Positions 37,734 through 55,110 of a DNA stretch of 64,000 bases are shown here, piece after piece (position 1 is the stretch's first letter; each line of letters begins with the position of its first letter). Source of the stretch: Bryum argenteum (taxonomy: Eukaryota > Streptophyta > Bryopsida > Bryales > Bryaceae); NCBI GenBank assembly GCA_037043015.1, contig CM073323.1, positions 6,696,001 through 6,760,000 of the forward strand, in the 5' to 3' direction. The notes below the pieces were generated by a model, which was not told the DNA's origin, did no database searches, and saw nothing but the letters and a program-made list of their open reading frames with translations. The position numbers and the translations under genes are program-made.

Positions 37734-40104
37734 TGTTGTGATGAGCGACCTCGGAACCTTCTAGAACCTCTTACTTAGATCTTACTCTCCGGTTAGTTCG
37801 AGTTAAGTAAAAGTCTAAAGGAAAAGTATCTAAAATTACTACCCTAACTGGGTATATATATGTGAACCATATACAGGTTCAATAAAAGATCTTTCAATAC
37901 CAGTTATATATTGCTTCCTCTTTCTCCTTGCTCACAACACGTTATCAGCACGTGACTTTACCAGCCGAGAGTTTGATTTTAGTTTTCTTTTTGCTTTTCT
38001 ACAATTTTTGGAGAGAGCTTGCATAGGGTACAAAGACCAGAGGACATCATTGCACAACGCATGCATGATAGAGTTTCAATCAGGCTCGAATTTCTCACCT
38101 TCATTTTTATATTATTATTATTCTTTTATATGCTTATGATGCACTATACTTTACCTTATTATTAAATTAGTTATATGGCCTAACTATAGAGAAGTACCTA
38201 GTTTCTTGCTATGTGTGTTCAGGTACGAAAATGATATCAACCAAAAGATAACACACTCGAAGATTCAAAGGAGGAAACACTCAACAGTCAACGTGTGTAG
38301 TTGGAAGAAACGATCCTCCAACCTCCAAACATATCCTATTGTCGTGTCTTTAGTTTGGTTTTGTACTTGGGCGTATTTTACTGTCTAAGTCAGTCTAATT
38401 AGTCGGAGTGGTCCGGATCCACCTAAAATGTATGTTATGAGTGAGTCTTCTTGCATGTGCGGATCCTGGTTGAATTGTGATAACCTCACAAGCCGGAATT
38501 TTAATTCTAAGAGGTAAGTAACCTATGCCCTGCCCATATTGGGAGGATGCCCCACTGAAGGGAAGCCGGAATTTTAATTCCACGAGTGATACAGTTGAAT
38601 TGTGACCTTGTCATGATTCTTTAAGGCGAAACTTGAAGTTTCGGGAGGGCCGGGCAAGAGTGGTTCTGCCCGGGGGATTCCCCCTCAGGATTGAGAGAGC
38701 TATGTATGCTCCTGATGCACCCCGGAGTCTGATCAGCTACCGGGCTCTGCTTGCCAATGGCATTCACGCTTCCACTGTTGATGGAGAAGGTGAATTTGAT
38801 GGTGATGGATACCGGGACCGACTGGCCTTTACGCATTACCCATCATGGCGGACGCGCCACGGGAATGTAATTTGGCGGTGCTTCCGAAGGCCTAAATGTG
38901 GCATAAGACGCTCCTGCATAGCAGTGGTAGCGATAGAACGAACAGCGATGAGACTCGCTTGTTTAGCAGTGGTAGCGCATAGGCGCTCCTGCAATCTCAT
39001 GGTACTTGTTGACGCCTTGGGACGCGCCTTATATCATCACCTCAGGAGGTTCCATACTCATCAAGGCTTCACATGCCGCGATGCCTTACCTTGCATCTTT
39101 GTGCTTTGTTGAGATTCTGTCTTTGTTATCCTCGCAATTTATGTAGATGACCTCAATTTGGTGGGTACTGACGCATTGTGCACCGAGGTTGAGGAGCTTC
39201 TCACTACTCAATTCGAGATGAAACTCCTTGGCTGCACTACGTTTTATCTTGGACTTCAGGTATGCCATCGTCCCGACGGGAGTATTCTTCTCCACCAAGA
39301 CACTTACACCAAGAAGCTGCTCAAGGCATTTAACATGTCCAACGCCAATTCCCTTTCGGCACCAATGATCGAGAGGAGCAGCACGAGAGACGACCCGTAC
39401 CGACCTTGCGAGGAGGAGGAGAATGAGAAGGATGAGCAAAAGTACCTCGCTGTGGTCGGAGCGCTGCTTTACCTCGCTACTGCACACTGTGGAGCTAACG
39501 GCCTCTATGAGATTCCGATCTCTTCTCTCAATCAATTGTTATGCAGATGAGAGCAAACTTGGAGTCGTCTATCAAGAAGTTACAGAAGAATTTCAACATG
39601 GCGAACGGCTGGAACAAGATTGAAGAAGACCCCTATTGCCTTTGCGAGGAGGATAAGGAAGACATAGACAAGCTGGTGGAAGGAGAACTTCTAGCGTTTC
39701 ACAACGCGTTCTATGAAGCAGTGTTATCAACATTTGTGATGGTAGTCAAAATCAAGCATAGCAGCTGTTAAGTTAGTGTATATTAATAGCGAACGATGAC
39801 TTTACTCTTTTCACTTCAAAACATCGTGAAGTGTTTTTAACGAGGAAGATCATCGTTCGAGGAGGAGTGTTGCGAAGTGTTCCTCAGTCGAGGAGGAGTG
39901 TTGTGATGAGCGACCTCGGAACCTTCTAGAACCTCTTACTTAGATCTTACTCTCCGGTTAGTTCGAGTTAAGTAAAAGTCTAAAGGAAAAGTATCTAAAA
40001 TTACTACCCTAACTGGGTATATATATGTGAACCATATACAGGTTCAATAAAAGATCTTTCAATACCAGTTATATATTGCTTCCTCTTTCTCCTTGCTCAC
40101 AACA
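37734..40104 (+). mobile_element. Short Copia LTR retrotransposon with internal deletion
   Basis: Two 206-base LTRs (37734-37939 and 39899-40104) begin TGTTGTGATG and end CTCACAACA, and appear identical on reading. A 5-bp target duplication, CTAAT, flanks them (37729-37733 and 40105-40109). A primer-binding-like TTATCAGCACG follows the first LTR. A purine-rich GAGGAGGAGTG precedes the second, with an extra copy about 40 bases upstream. The interior is only 1,959 bases, so most of gag-pol is missing and it must be mobilised in trans. Seemingly identical LTRs suggest recent insertion. Confidence 0.95.
38640..39771 (+). pseudogene. Copia pol remnants (protease-side segment and reverse transcriptase)
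   Basis: The stretch 38640-38790 encodes a Copia segment seen near the protease/pre-integrase region (VLPGGFPLRIE, YAPDAPRSLISYRALL, ANGIHAST). After an unrelated or rearranged part (38870-39110), 39140-39480 encodes the later half of the RT: YVDD catalytic box, GLQVCHRPDGSILLHQ, YTKKLLKAFNM, LSAPMI and DPYRPCEEEE. Integrase and most of RT and RNase H are absent. Confidence 0.88.
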
Positions 40105-40690
40105 CTAATAAATATAAATATGAATATTGTAGCAAGTTCAATTGACTATCTCAAATATCAAACATAAATTCCCCTTTGTCCCATTATAATTGTACAATAC
40201 ATTTTCCAAATTTCTCAAGATAGATTTGAGAGAACCTACTAGACAATTATAATGTGAGAGAGGAAGCACAACTTTTAGAAATTTTGAACTTTCATAACTT
40301 CTAGTAGTCTAAATATATATTTTATATAATTTTTTGTTCAATATTTGAGAGCTACCTTCTCCAACATGACACAAATCTTAACCCCTAAATTTCCTTGTAT
40401 GGTTTCAAGCTTAAAATCTCAAAACTATGATTTTCTACCTCTCGGCACTCCTCGGAGTGTGAACCAAAATGCCTTGCTTTTCTTGAACAACTAACCATAG
40501 GATCTTTCGATTGAGCCTACTTTTGGTCAAAAATTCAAAATTGGATGTTTATTACTTGCAGGTTCATAACATTCAAAGTTTGTGCAAAGGTTTTTATTAA
40601 AGTTCTCAAAAAGTTTAAAGCTTGTGCTTGTAAATTTTGTAGGTTGCCCTTTAGAATTCGTGAAAGATTTGACTTGCATCACCTAGGAAT
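40105..40690. other. AT-rich spacer, nothing recognised
   Basis: Target-site flank of the Copia element, followed by AT-rich DNA with no ORF or clear repeat boundaries. Confidence 0.4.
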
Positions 40691-41340
40691 ATGAGAAGAA
40701 ACGTGGTTACCATTCCAAGCATGGGGCATGTTTTACCATTGCAAGTCAAGTATCCTCAAGGCACTAGTAACTAGGCTAGAAACTAGCGTAGTTATAGTGT
40801 CCACCCTCGAGAGGGGGAAGTAGTATTGTTCCAATTTCCCCTTGTCCGGTGGCCATCGGGATATTAGCATTACGAACGGACACTTCATTCACGCCGGCCC
40901 CTTAGAAAGGGACCGGAGTTTCTATCTATCTATCTATCTTGCAAGCCAAATATGTGATACCAAAAATGGAATTTTTTTTCATGAAATTTAGGTGATTATT
41001 AACAAATTTCTTGTTGGATTTTTTTTTTTTTTTTTTAATCCAAATACTTTTACTATTGGATTTGCAGTGATGTTTTGTCAATGAAAAAAGTGAAAAAATG
41101 GATGATATTTGAGGAGCTATATCTCCGTCATCCAGAGATGGCTTCCAATAAGAGTCCAGTTTTAGTGAAGGTGCTCTGAAGATAAGACATGAATTTGAGT
41201 GCAAAGGGTTTAGTTTTTGACAATTTTTCCCTTGTTACATTTTTGGTTCACACGATCTTGAACAAGTCTATAACAAGTTTGTACGGATGAGATCTAAATA
41301 GCTTACGTTCATTTTCATTCATAACATTTTTTTTGAAAAT
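40691..41340 (+). repeat. Dispersed repeat R1, copy interrupted by a SINE fragment
   Basis: Aligns with 16110-16829 and 63540-64000. The SINE piece at 40746-40938 splits it at TTGCAAG, which is duplicated, giving a clear relative age: R1 is older than the SINE insertion. Confidence 0.7.
40746..40938 (+). mobile_element. 5'-truncated SINE copy with (TATC)n tail
   Basis: Its 193 bases match, in opposite orientation, the body and tail of the full SINE at 62226-62586. It starts TCAAGTATCCTCAAGG and ends in TATC repeats. The 7-base target duplication TTGCAAG flanks it (40739-40745 and 40939-40945), and the uninterrupted target is seen at about 63678. It lacks the tRNA-like head, as expected for incomplete reverse transcription. 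Confidence 0.88.
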
Positions 41341-41559
41341 ATGTTTTTTCACTAATAGGGATTAAGCATTATCACCATTATCACCTTTGATGATTTTCAA
41401 AGTGTCAATTTTTGAAATAAATTACAAAATAAACTACTATATAATGCAATCCATTTGTTGTGACAGTTTGAGATCATTTATTTTCCAATTGTTACTTTTA
41501 ACCAAAACTAAAAGAGATTTTATTAAACAAAACATTTGAGACTTTTCTTGAACTCATAA

Positions 41560-48221
<6,662 letters not shown>

Positions 48222-48972
48222 TCCTACACAACATGCACTTGAAAATGTGGCCTTGGCAAACGTTTGAATATTTGCCGTTTCAAGTTTTCATCATCTTTTT
48301 TGCATCATGTTGTAGAACACTTTAGGTCTAGCATGTATATTGTAATAAAGCAACACCGTCGGCATAGGCCTTGGGCTCAACTGCCAATATGATCAACAAT
48401 ATGTGGTATCATATGCTTACAACTAGCATATCATAAATTTGGTGTGATTTTGCTCTCAGAGCCATGTAAATTATACATCAATAGAGTATGGAATGCTTCC
48501 TCATTGAAGTATTTGATTAATGTCCTTTGTATATGAAACATACAAGTTTTTGAAATTATTTTTTGAAGTGTAAATTATAAAGTTTGGTATGTATGTAAAT
48601 GGCTTTTTTCTATGTTTCCAACTAAAAACGTTACGAATAGCTTGTATAGTCAAAAATGTTGATTTGTCTTCCGTCGGCCCCATAAACAACTTGACCTCTC
48701 ATGCAAAGGGTTGCATTGATATTCTCCAGAACTAAAATCTGACGAGGAAGGCCACCTCACTGTAGTATGTACTGTACATTTTAGAAACTTAGAGGGCTAT
48801 TTTAAAACCTTTCTAAATGCCTCAAGAATGAGCGGTTTGTATCCAAAGAACAAACTAGTAAGCTTATTTCAAAGCTTATTTTTGAGCTACACTGAACAAT
48901 ACCCTCCAGAAATTTCCAAATCGAAGCGAAGAATGTTAACACTCGTTTGTAAATATCTAGAGGGTACTGTAC
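48222..48972. other. Intergenic upstream of gene C
   Basis: AT-rich; would hold the gene C promoter. No other gene or repeat boundary recognised. Confidence 0.4.
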
Positions 48973-49944
48973 TGTACAGTACCCACCAACAAGTTTACGT
49001 TCAGAATTGAAACAAGAGAACATGTCACAATCTTCAAACAATTGCCATGTTCACAAAAATGATCCAAATTGCCAACTACAAATTGTATCGGAGAGATAAT
49101 GTAGTATTTTATACCATCATTTGAAGAAATTTCAATAAAACTAGAAATTCTATTTTAATATTTGACTTTTTTAACATAATATCTACTATTTACCCTTACC
49201 TCTCATTACGAGCTACTTTAGTTGAGGCATGATACAATAGAAAACTTCAACCCTCTTTAGAGAAAGCTATTTCGATACACTTTCTACACATGCAATTGTG
49301 TTTTAGAAAGAACTTGAATTGTACCCCCCAAGAAGCTCAAAATTGGACTTTTGTACTCTTAGTAAATGTCGCAAAAAACAAGGGCAATTTCAAATAATCA
49401 TATCTAGCACCTGGAATAACCAAATTCCATGAAACTACCACCAAAGTGCTCAAAATGTAGCAAATGTTATCAAAATCATCTCTTTCATGCTTATCCAAGC
49501 CTCATGTGTAAGAAAAGTCCATGAACAATCATTACACTTTAAAATGTGTATGCAGCTTTTTCAATAAGAAACAACATGAAGGTTATTTACAACAACGCCA
49601 CTCAATATTTGTAAATGTGAGCCACATATATGTAAAGGGCATCAGAAGAGGTTCCTGAAAAAATAGTAATACTCTCTTCCTTAACAAACCTCACCATCTA
49701 ATGGTCTTCATAACAGCTAAAGGTAGATACTAAAAAGTAAGTTAGAAGATTCCAAAGTTATCAAATGAAGTTACACATTTTTGGAGGTTTTTCATATATT
49801 GGTGAAGTAAAATGCACTACCTTTCTTTCATACTTCATAACTTGCAATTTGGATAAATTTTACAAAGATGGTGGTTATTTGAAAGTTGGAAGGTATGTTT
49901 TCTCATCTTGCTTTGAACGTAAACTTGTTGGTGGGTACTGTACA
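48973..49944. mobile_element. Long-TIR (foldback or Mutator-like) element
   Basis: The left end starts TGTACAGTACCCACCAACAA and the right end is its inverted copy, followed by GTTTACGTTC. Weaker inverted similarity continues inward about 150 bases (TTGGCAATTTGGAT on the reversed left arm against TTGCAATTTGGAT on the right arm). The 972-base element has no transposase. Target duplications are not clear. Confidence 0.65.
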
Positions 49945-50700
49945 TTGAGGGCCCAGACAGGTTGAGCAGATGCCGATGAACAATTAGCGTTCAGCATAAT
50001 CATAATTAACAGTGCAATGTAACTCATTGACGTACTACCATCCAAAAGTCCCCGCATTACACAAGAGCACAATTGATTCAGCTAAAAGACTTTCAGTTCC
50101 AGTTTCTTCATTGTGATTGGAAAAAATCCTTTGTCTACTATTATGTTGTATGCAACCCCTTTTTCGCTCAGTTCATCAACATACTCTACGCAACATTGGA
50201 ATGTGGTGATCAATCGGAGCTTCCCATTGATGTACTCTACTTACAGCAGAGGAGCAGCTTCATGCGGACTAAACAGCATGTGGCAGTTTCGAAGAAGAAA
50301 CTGCAGCACCTTTCCGCTTCACATAATCTTGTCGTGACTGGGAAGGAGATTAACGTGGTTCTTCTACATACATATGAAATTCCTTATAGAACACTGAGGC
50401 CTACATACACGGTACCAGATTACCAACGACTAACCTGTGCCTGACACCAATTTGGAGGCACCGCTCAACCGGGAAGGATGAACCTGAACTAGTTTGATTG
50501 AAGAATATGAGTCTATAATGCTACCTCCCGTCGGCTAACCTATACCTGCTGGACGTATGACTGAGGCCACACCTTGTACCTGTCGCAAGATGTGGCAGTG
50601 CCTGCCCTTCTGATTGAGTGCTCAGTCCGGAACACTTGGCGGTTTCTCAATTTAAAAAGTACAATCCAAGTCCTTCTCAGCTACCTCTTTTCCTGGCGGC
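49945..50700. other. Spacer downstream of the TMEM135-like gene
   Basis: Contains the expected 3' untranslated part of the minus-strand TMEM135-like gene. The + ORF at 50073-50444 has no recognised domain and is probably incidental. Confidence 0.4.
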
Positions 50701-53700
50701 TCAAAGACCTTGAAAAGCTTCAATAGTGAGTGCTGGTGAAGCACCGTCTGCACGAGGAGAGTTTGGAGCGCGCGGTGACTGTGTAGAGCCTTTCGCATTG
50801 TGATCATTTGGCGATGCATTAGTACTGAAAGGTAGCAATATATCATCACCGGAAGCAATTGCGGGTAGGTAAGAATAGGACGTCGACGAGCGCATGGGCG
50901 TGCCTGTGCGGTTTAGAAACCGTGTCAGTAATCCCCTAAGAAAAGGTGCCATCGTCTCCGGCTCGTACTCATGGAAGTACATGATAAAACCCATGCAGAG
51001 GCAGAATAGAGCTACCTGCAGAAAACCCAAGTTCGAGCGATCAAAAATTAGGTCAATTCAAGAGCCATGCGTCTAACCATATGAACACCAGAGTCCAGTA
51101 GGTAAAATTGAAAGCCCGCAAACTATTTTTTTTCTTACAATCCTAGTCAGACTACATCTGGGAACCATACGTAACGCACAACAAACGTTCAAGTTCTTGA
51201 CAAATTAGACAAAAAAGGCTTACTTCAGCATGCTTAATATTTGGGATGAGATTCCGGTTCACCAAAATGTGCCACAGAGAGTCACCCGCCCGTGGCAGCG
51301 TGTATAGGGCAAGTTCTGAACGACGACTTTTCTTTTCTAATAAGGCAGACAAGGCTGCAGTTCCTCCGGCAAAGAAGTACACCAATTTGTGATCCTTGGT
51401 AGCCACTTTCCGCTGGAGGCAAATTACTCCCTGCAAACAAACGGCAGTCATATGAGTATCGTCATACTCCAAAAGTCTGCATCCTGAGCCTTAGAATTGA
51501 GGCAAATTACTCCCTCAAAAACAAGCTAGAACAACCAGACCAGAACCTCTTAAACACACCAAGAAATCCAAGTCTTCACGAAATTAAACCAGAATAAATT
51601 TTCAATAAACATAACAGTTCTGTTGTGACTAAAGCACTCAAGCATCCGTTTAAGGTACAATTGAGAGGAGAGCAATTAGCAATTGATCGAAGTTCATGAA
51701 ATTACCTGGTATAATCCAACAAATGCTGAGATGAAGCAAGTGGAACGTGTTGCACCCTTCAAGGCATTCCAGAAACTGTGTAGAGGCGCGTGCATGAACT
51801 GCAGAGGGAAAGCAAAGAGATATTCAAGCTGATCATAAGGTGCAAATAACAAGACTTAACGAAAAAAATTCAACCGGAAGTACATCTATGAACCTATGAA
51901 CACCCTCCCACTAAGAACCAAAACCACTCATTAAACCTCTAATCGCAGAAGGGCTCAACCTAAACCATCAAATTTATTCTTCAGAGCTTAACCAAATGGA
52001 ACTTAAACCATCTATAGTTTCCAGAATAGCCGAGCTTGGCTTTTGGTTTTTGAGTTTCTCGTTTGTAGTGAGCATTTTAAGGAATTTCTGTGACCCCAGA
52101 GCATCATAATTTGGTTGCAATAAACAATATGCTTTAAGAGAATCCAAGCCCAATCTCTAATCTATAATCAAATCCATATCCAGCTTCTTTTAACAATATT
52201 GTACACTGTGAGTGAGCAAGAACCCGCCTTAAAAGGTGGTGATGGTGTAAGAAGACCTTCATAACAAATGGTATTCCCTAGCACGCCCTAATACACCTAC
52301 ACCTGAACTCAATGTCTATGGGCTCTTTGAGTTGAAAAGATAGATACATGGAACATTTGACTGTGCCGAATTAAGGTTGAGTAAAACGTACCTTCTGAAT
52401 GTTAAGAACCACAAAGGGCACGAATGTGAGAGACAAATAAAGTGGGAAAGTCTTTCTGAATGTGGCCCGAGTCGCTTTACTGTTGTGTGCTAGACATGAA
52501 GAAGTCTGGGGATGAATCCCAGAACAAGGAATTATTGGTGAATCAGGTTTCAGACCCGATGGCCCAGGAACGCCTGAACGCTCCATAACAAATGCTGACA
52601 GAGCTTTTAGATCGATTGGAACACCGCGATTGCTATCACGTACGGCCTTCAATGTGGGCTTAGCTATAGGCCCAGTTTTTAAAATAAACTCCAGATAAGA
52701 ATCCGGAAGGGTCTCTGGACGCATAACATAAGCGTACATAATCTGCACCACGAAGCACATTTGAGTACCAGTACGAAAAACCACTGACCTACATTAATTG
52801 CAATTGATAAGGATTGCTCCGCACCTGAGCAGATGCTAAGCTGAAAAGTAACGTATCTCCGTGAGACCATTTGCTGCCCCAAAAGTGAAACTTATTTTTG
52901 GCCTTCGCGGAGTTGTATGCACACTGCCCAATTCAGACAACAAAATACCAGATAAACCACTTGCCCGAGGGGATAAAGGAAGTTCTCTTAGGAAGATGCG
53001 AACAATCGTTCAAAAGCAACCGCAAATCATCCTCCAAGAATGGAATCACCTCAGTGATTACATACCTGTGCTACCCTCGCCAAAAGATACAGTGCAAAAG
53101 TTCGTCGTCTACTGGAATCGTCTAAAGCCAATACAGACAGGCCAGCTACGGTCCCCGCCACAAACCTGTGCAACAACATATCCTTTGCTCAAGTCCATCG
53201 TACAAATGAACACGTTCAAAAACTTCACACTGGAAGAGCACAACTAAATCAAACAAACACAATAAGGTGCTAGTACGTTTCGAGAAACATGCCTCACATG
53301 TAATAAAGAGGACTGTTCAGCATATTTTGTAGCAGATCATAATCACCTATTTTCTAAGCTATCCGCTTCTACCACAAATTGACGCTGAATAACTCGGGAA
53401 AAGGTGTCTAACCACTAACAACAGTACCATTGCGATAATCTTGTATTCTCCGTGCACGACCTAGACAAAAGAAAGGCTCCAAATGCAAATTGCAGCACAA
53501 TATGTGCAGCTTACCCATTGATTGGCGTTTCCTTGTTGCGTGTCCTCCTTAGGAGACATCGAATTGCATGAAAAGCCCCCGTAAAACCTCCGAAGAGCAG
53601 ACCAGTCCGGCAAGCTTCTTCCCTTATGATGAGATCCTTCTCTGACAGCAGAAGCTGCAACACTACCGCTTGTCAAAATGCGCAATTGCCATTTCCTCTT

Positions 53701-54150
53701 CCTGCTTAGTTATTTTGAACCAGCGTGCAGCTAATTGATGAACCAGTAGAAGTGAGGTACCTTGAGGTCAAGAACAGTGTAATAAGGTTGCTTCTTCACA
53801 AGCTTAAAAGCACGAAGAAGGACACCAATTCCAACGCGCACACCGTAAGCAAGCAAGAAACTCTGGCACAAGCTGCCGACGGCATTGGCCACACAGGAGT
53901 CGCCGTGGGGACAGAGAGAATGGCGACCGCTAAAATTGACGCCGAATCCATCGGAAGAGTCATTCTGTTTGCGCTGAAGCTCCTCAATTGCATCACGGAG
54001 TCGTGACTCAGCTTCCCGTAAGCGGCTCTCGGCCTCGGCTTTCTCGAGCATGTACCGGGCCGCTCGTTCCTGGGGAGAAGCAGCGGCCAGAACTAAGGGC
54101 GCGAGCGTGGCCTTGCTGCCAAGCCCTTGCTGCTGAGAGCGCGAGGCCAT
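50701..54150 (-). CDS. TMEM135-like multi-pass membrane protein
   Basis: Eight exons join in frame to 564 residues: 53761-54150, 53515-53654, 53066-53165, 52825-52923, 52392-52742, 51706-51798, 51224-51430 and 50701-51015. All introns are GT-AG. An N-terminal charged helix (EKAEAESRLREAESRLRDA) precedes a Cys-containing HGDSCV motif and membrane segments (SFLLAYGVRVGIGVLL, FIAGTV-type FVAGTVAGLSVLAL, FPLYLSLTFVPFVVL, LFCLCMGFIMYF). A second Cys motif (PQTSSCLAHN) resembles the paired PH-SC motifs of TMEM135. Animal TMEM135 is linked to peroxisomes and mitochondria; plants have poorly studied homologues. The C-terminal 60 residues are Ser/Pro-rich and likely cytosolic. The gene appears intact. 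Family call likely; role inferred only by homology. Confidence 0.88.
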
Positions 54151-55110
54151 GCTTGCTCAAAATGCCCTAACTCAACATGGCTGCAAAGAAAGGGACGGAA
54201 CAAAGTCCATGGCAAGCGAGGAGGAATGCGGCGAGCAAAGAATGGGCCTGATTGCGAATGTGAGAGTGGGCGATTGGAGAATGGTGAGAAAGTCGAGGAC
54301 AATCGGTCGGGTCCTTTTTCGAAAGGAGCCGGGGGTGTACGATCGGTTATGGGTCCCTCTACCTCATTCAATGGGCTGACTCACAAGCACAGCAACCCCG
54401 GCTGTAGCGTGCGCCGACCCCCGCCCACATGCCGCCTTGCCACTGGTTGGCAAGTGTGAACGCGTCCACCCGGAACTAGTTTAGTTGTGCCTTGAGCCGC
54501 GGCGCCCCAATCAACAAAGCTTCAATATTCTCCCCTAACGTAACACACTTTCCGGTTTTGGGCCCGTTCATTTCCCATAAGGTAGCGGCACCCACTCCCG
54601 TGGGTATAAGATAGATTGCACAGTTGTGTAACAACAATTGAATTTTCAACCGGACAGTCGTGAAGGCAAATACCAAACAGATAGTATTGTGAGAAAAAAT
54701 CCATGAAAATTGAAAGATGTTGTACAATCTGGTCACTCAAACTGAAAAGTATGCAGGCACTCTTGACAAAGTCAGAGCGGCGCCACTCTTGTAACATGAG
54801 GACACACAATGCACGCTAACATACACCTCAACTCAAGCACCTGGACTCCGGAAAACCGTGTTGGACATGCACCGAAATCCATTCCCAAAAGCCCCTACTC
54901 CTGTGTCGAACTATGGCACAAACAGTAAGTCAACAAACAGTGGCCCATTCAACTCCGGCTCTTAAAAGCAGTAGCACCCGCACCCATGATCACCATTTTC
55001 CAGCTTGGACAGCATAGCTGTGGAAACGGAGACAGGAGACCCGCGTCTTCTTCGAAATATGAGAAAGTATGACTGGTGACGGTGAGTTCCCGACGCTCAG
55101 CACGGCTACC
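54151..55110. other. Spacer: promoter side of the TMEM135-like gene, flank of the transposase gene
   Basis: No gene is recognised. The 25-base TAAGGTAGCGGCACCCACTC-type word at 54578-54602 recurs inverted at 61719-61743. Small ORFs here have no domain signal. Confidence 0.4.

Noticed and set aside
50073..50444. 123-codon + ORF
   Set aside because: No recognised domain, in spacer next to the 3' end of the TMEM135-like gene.
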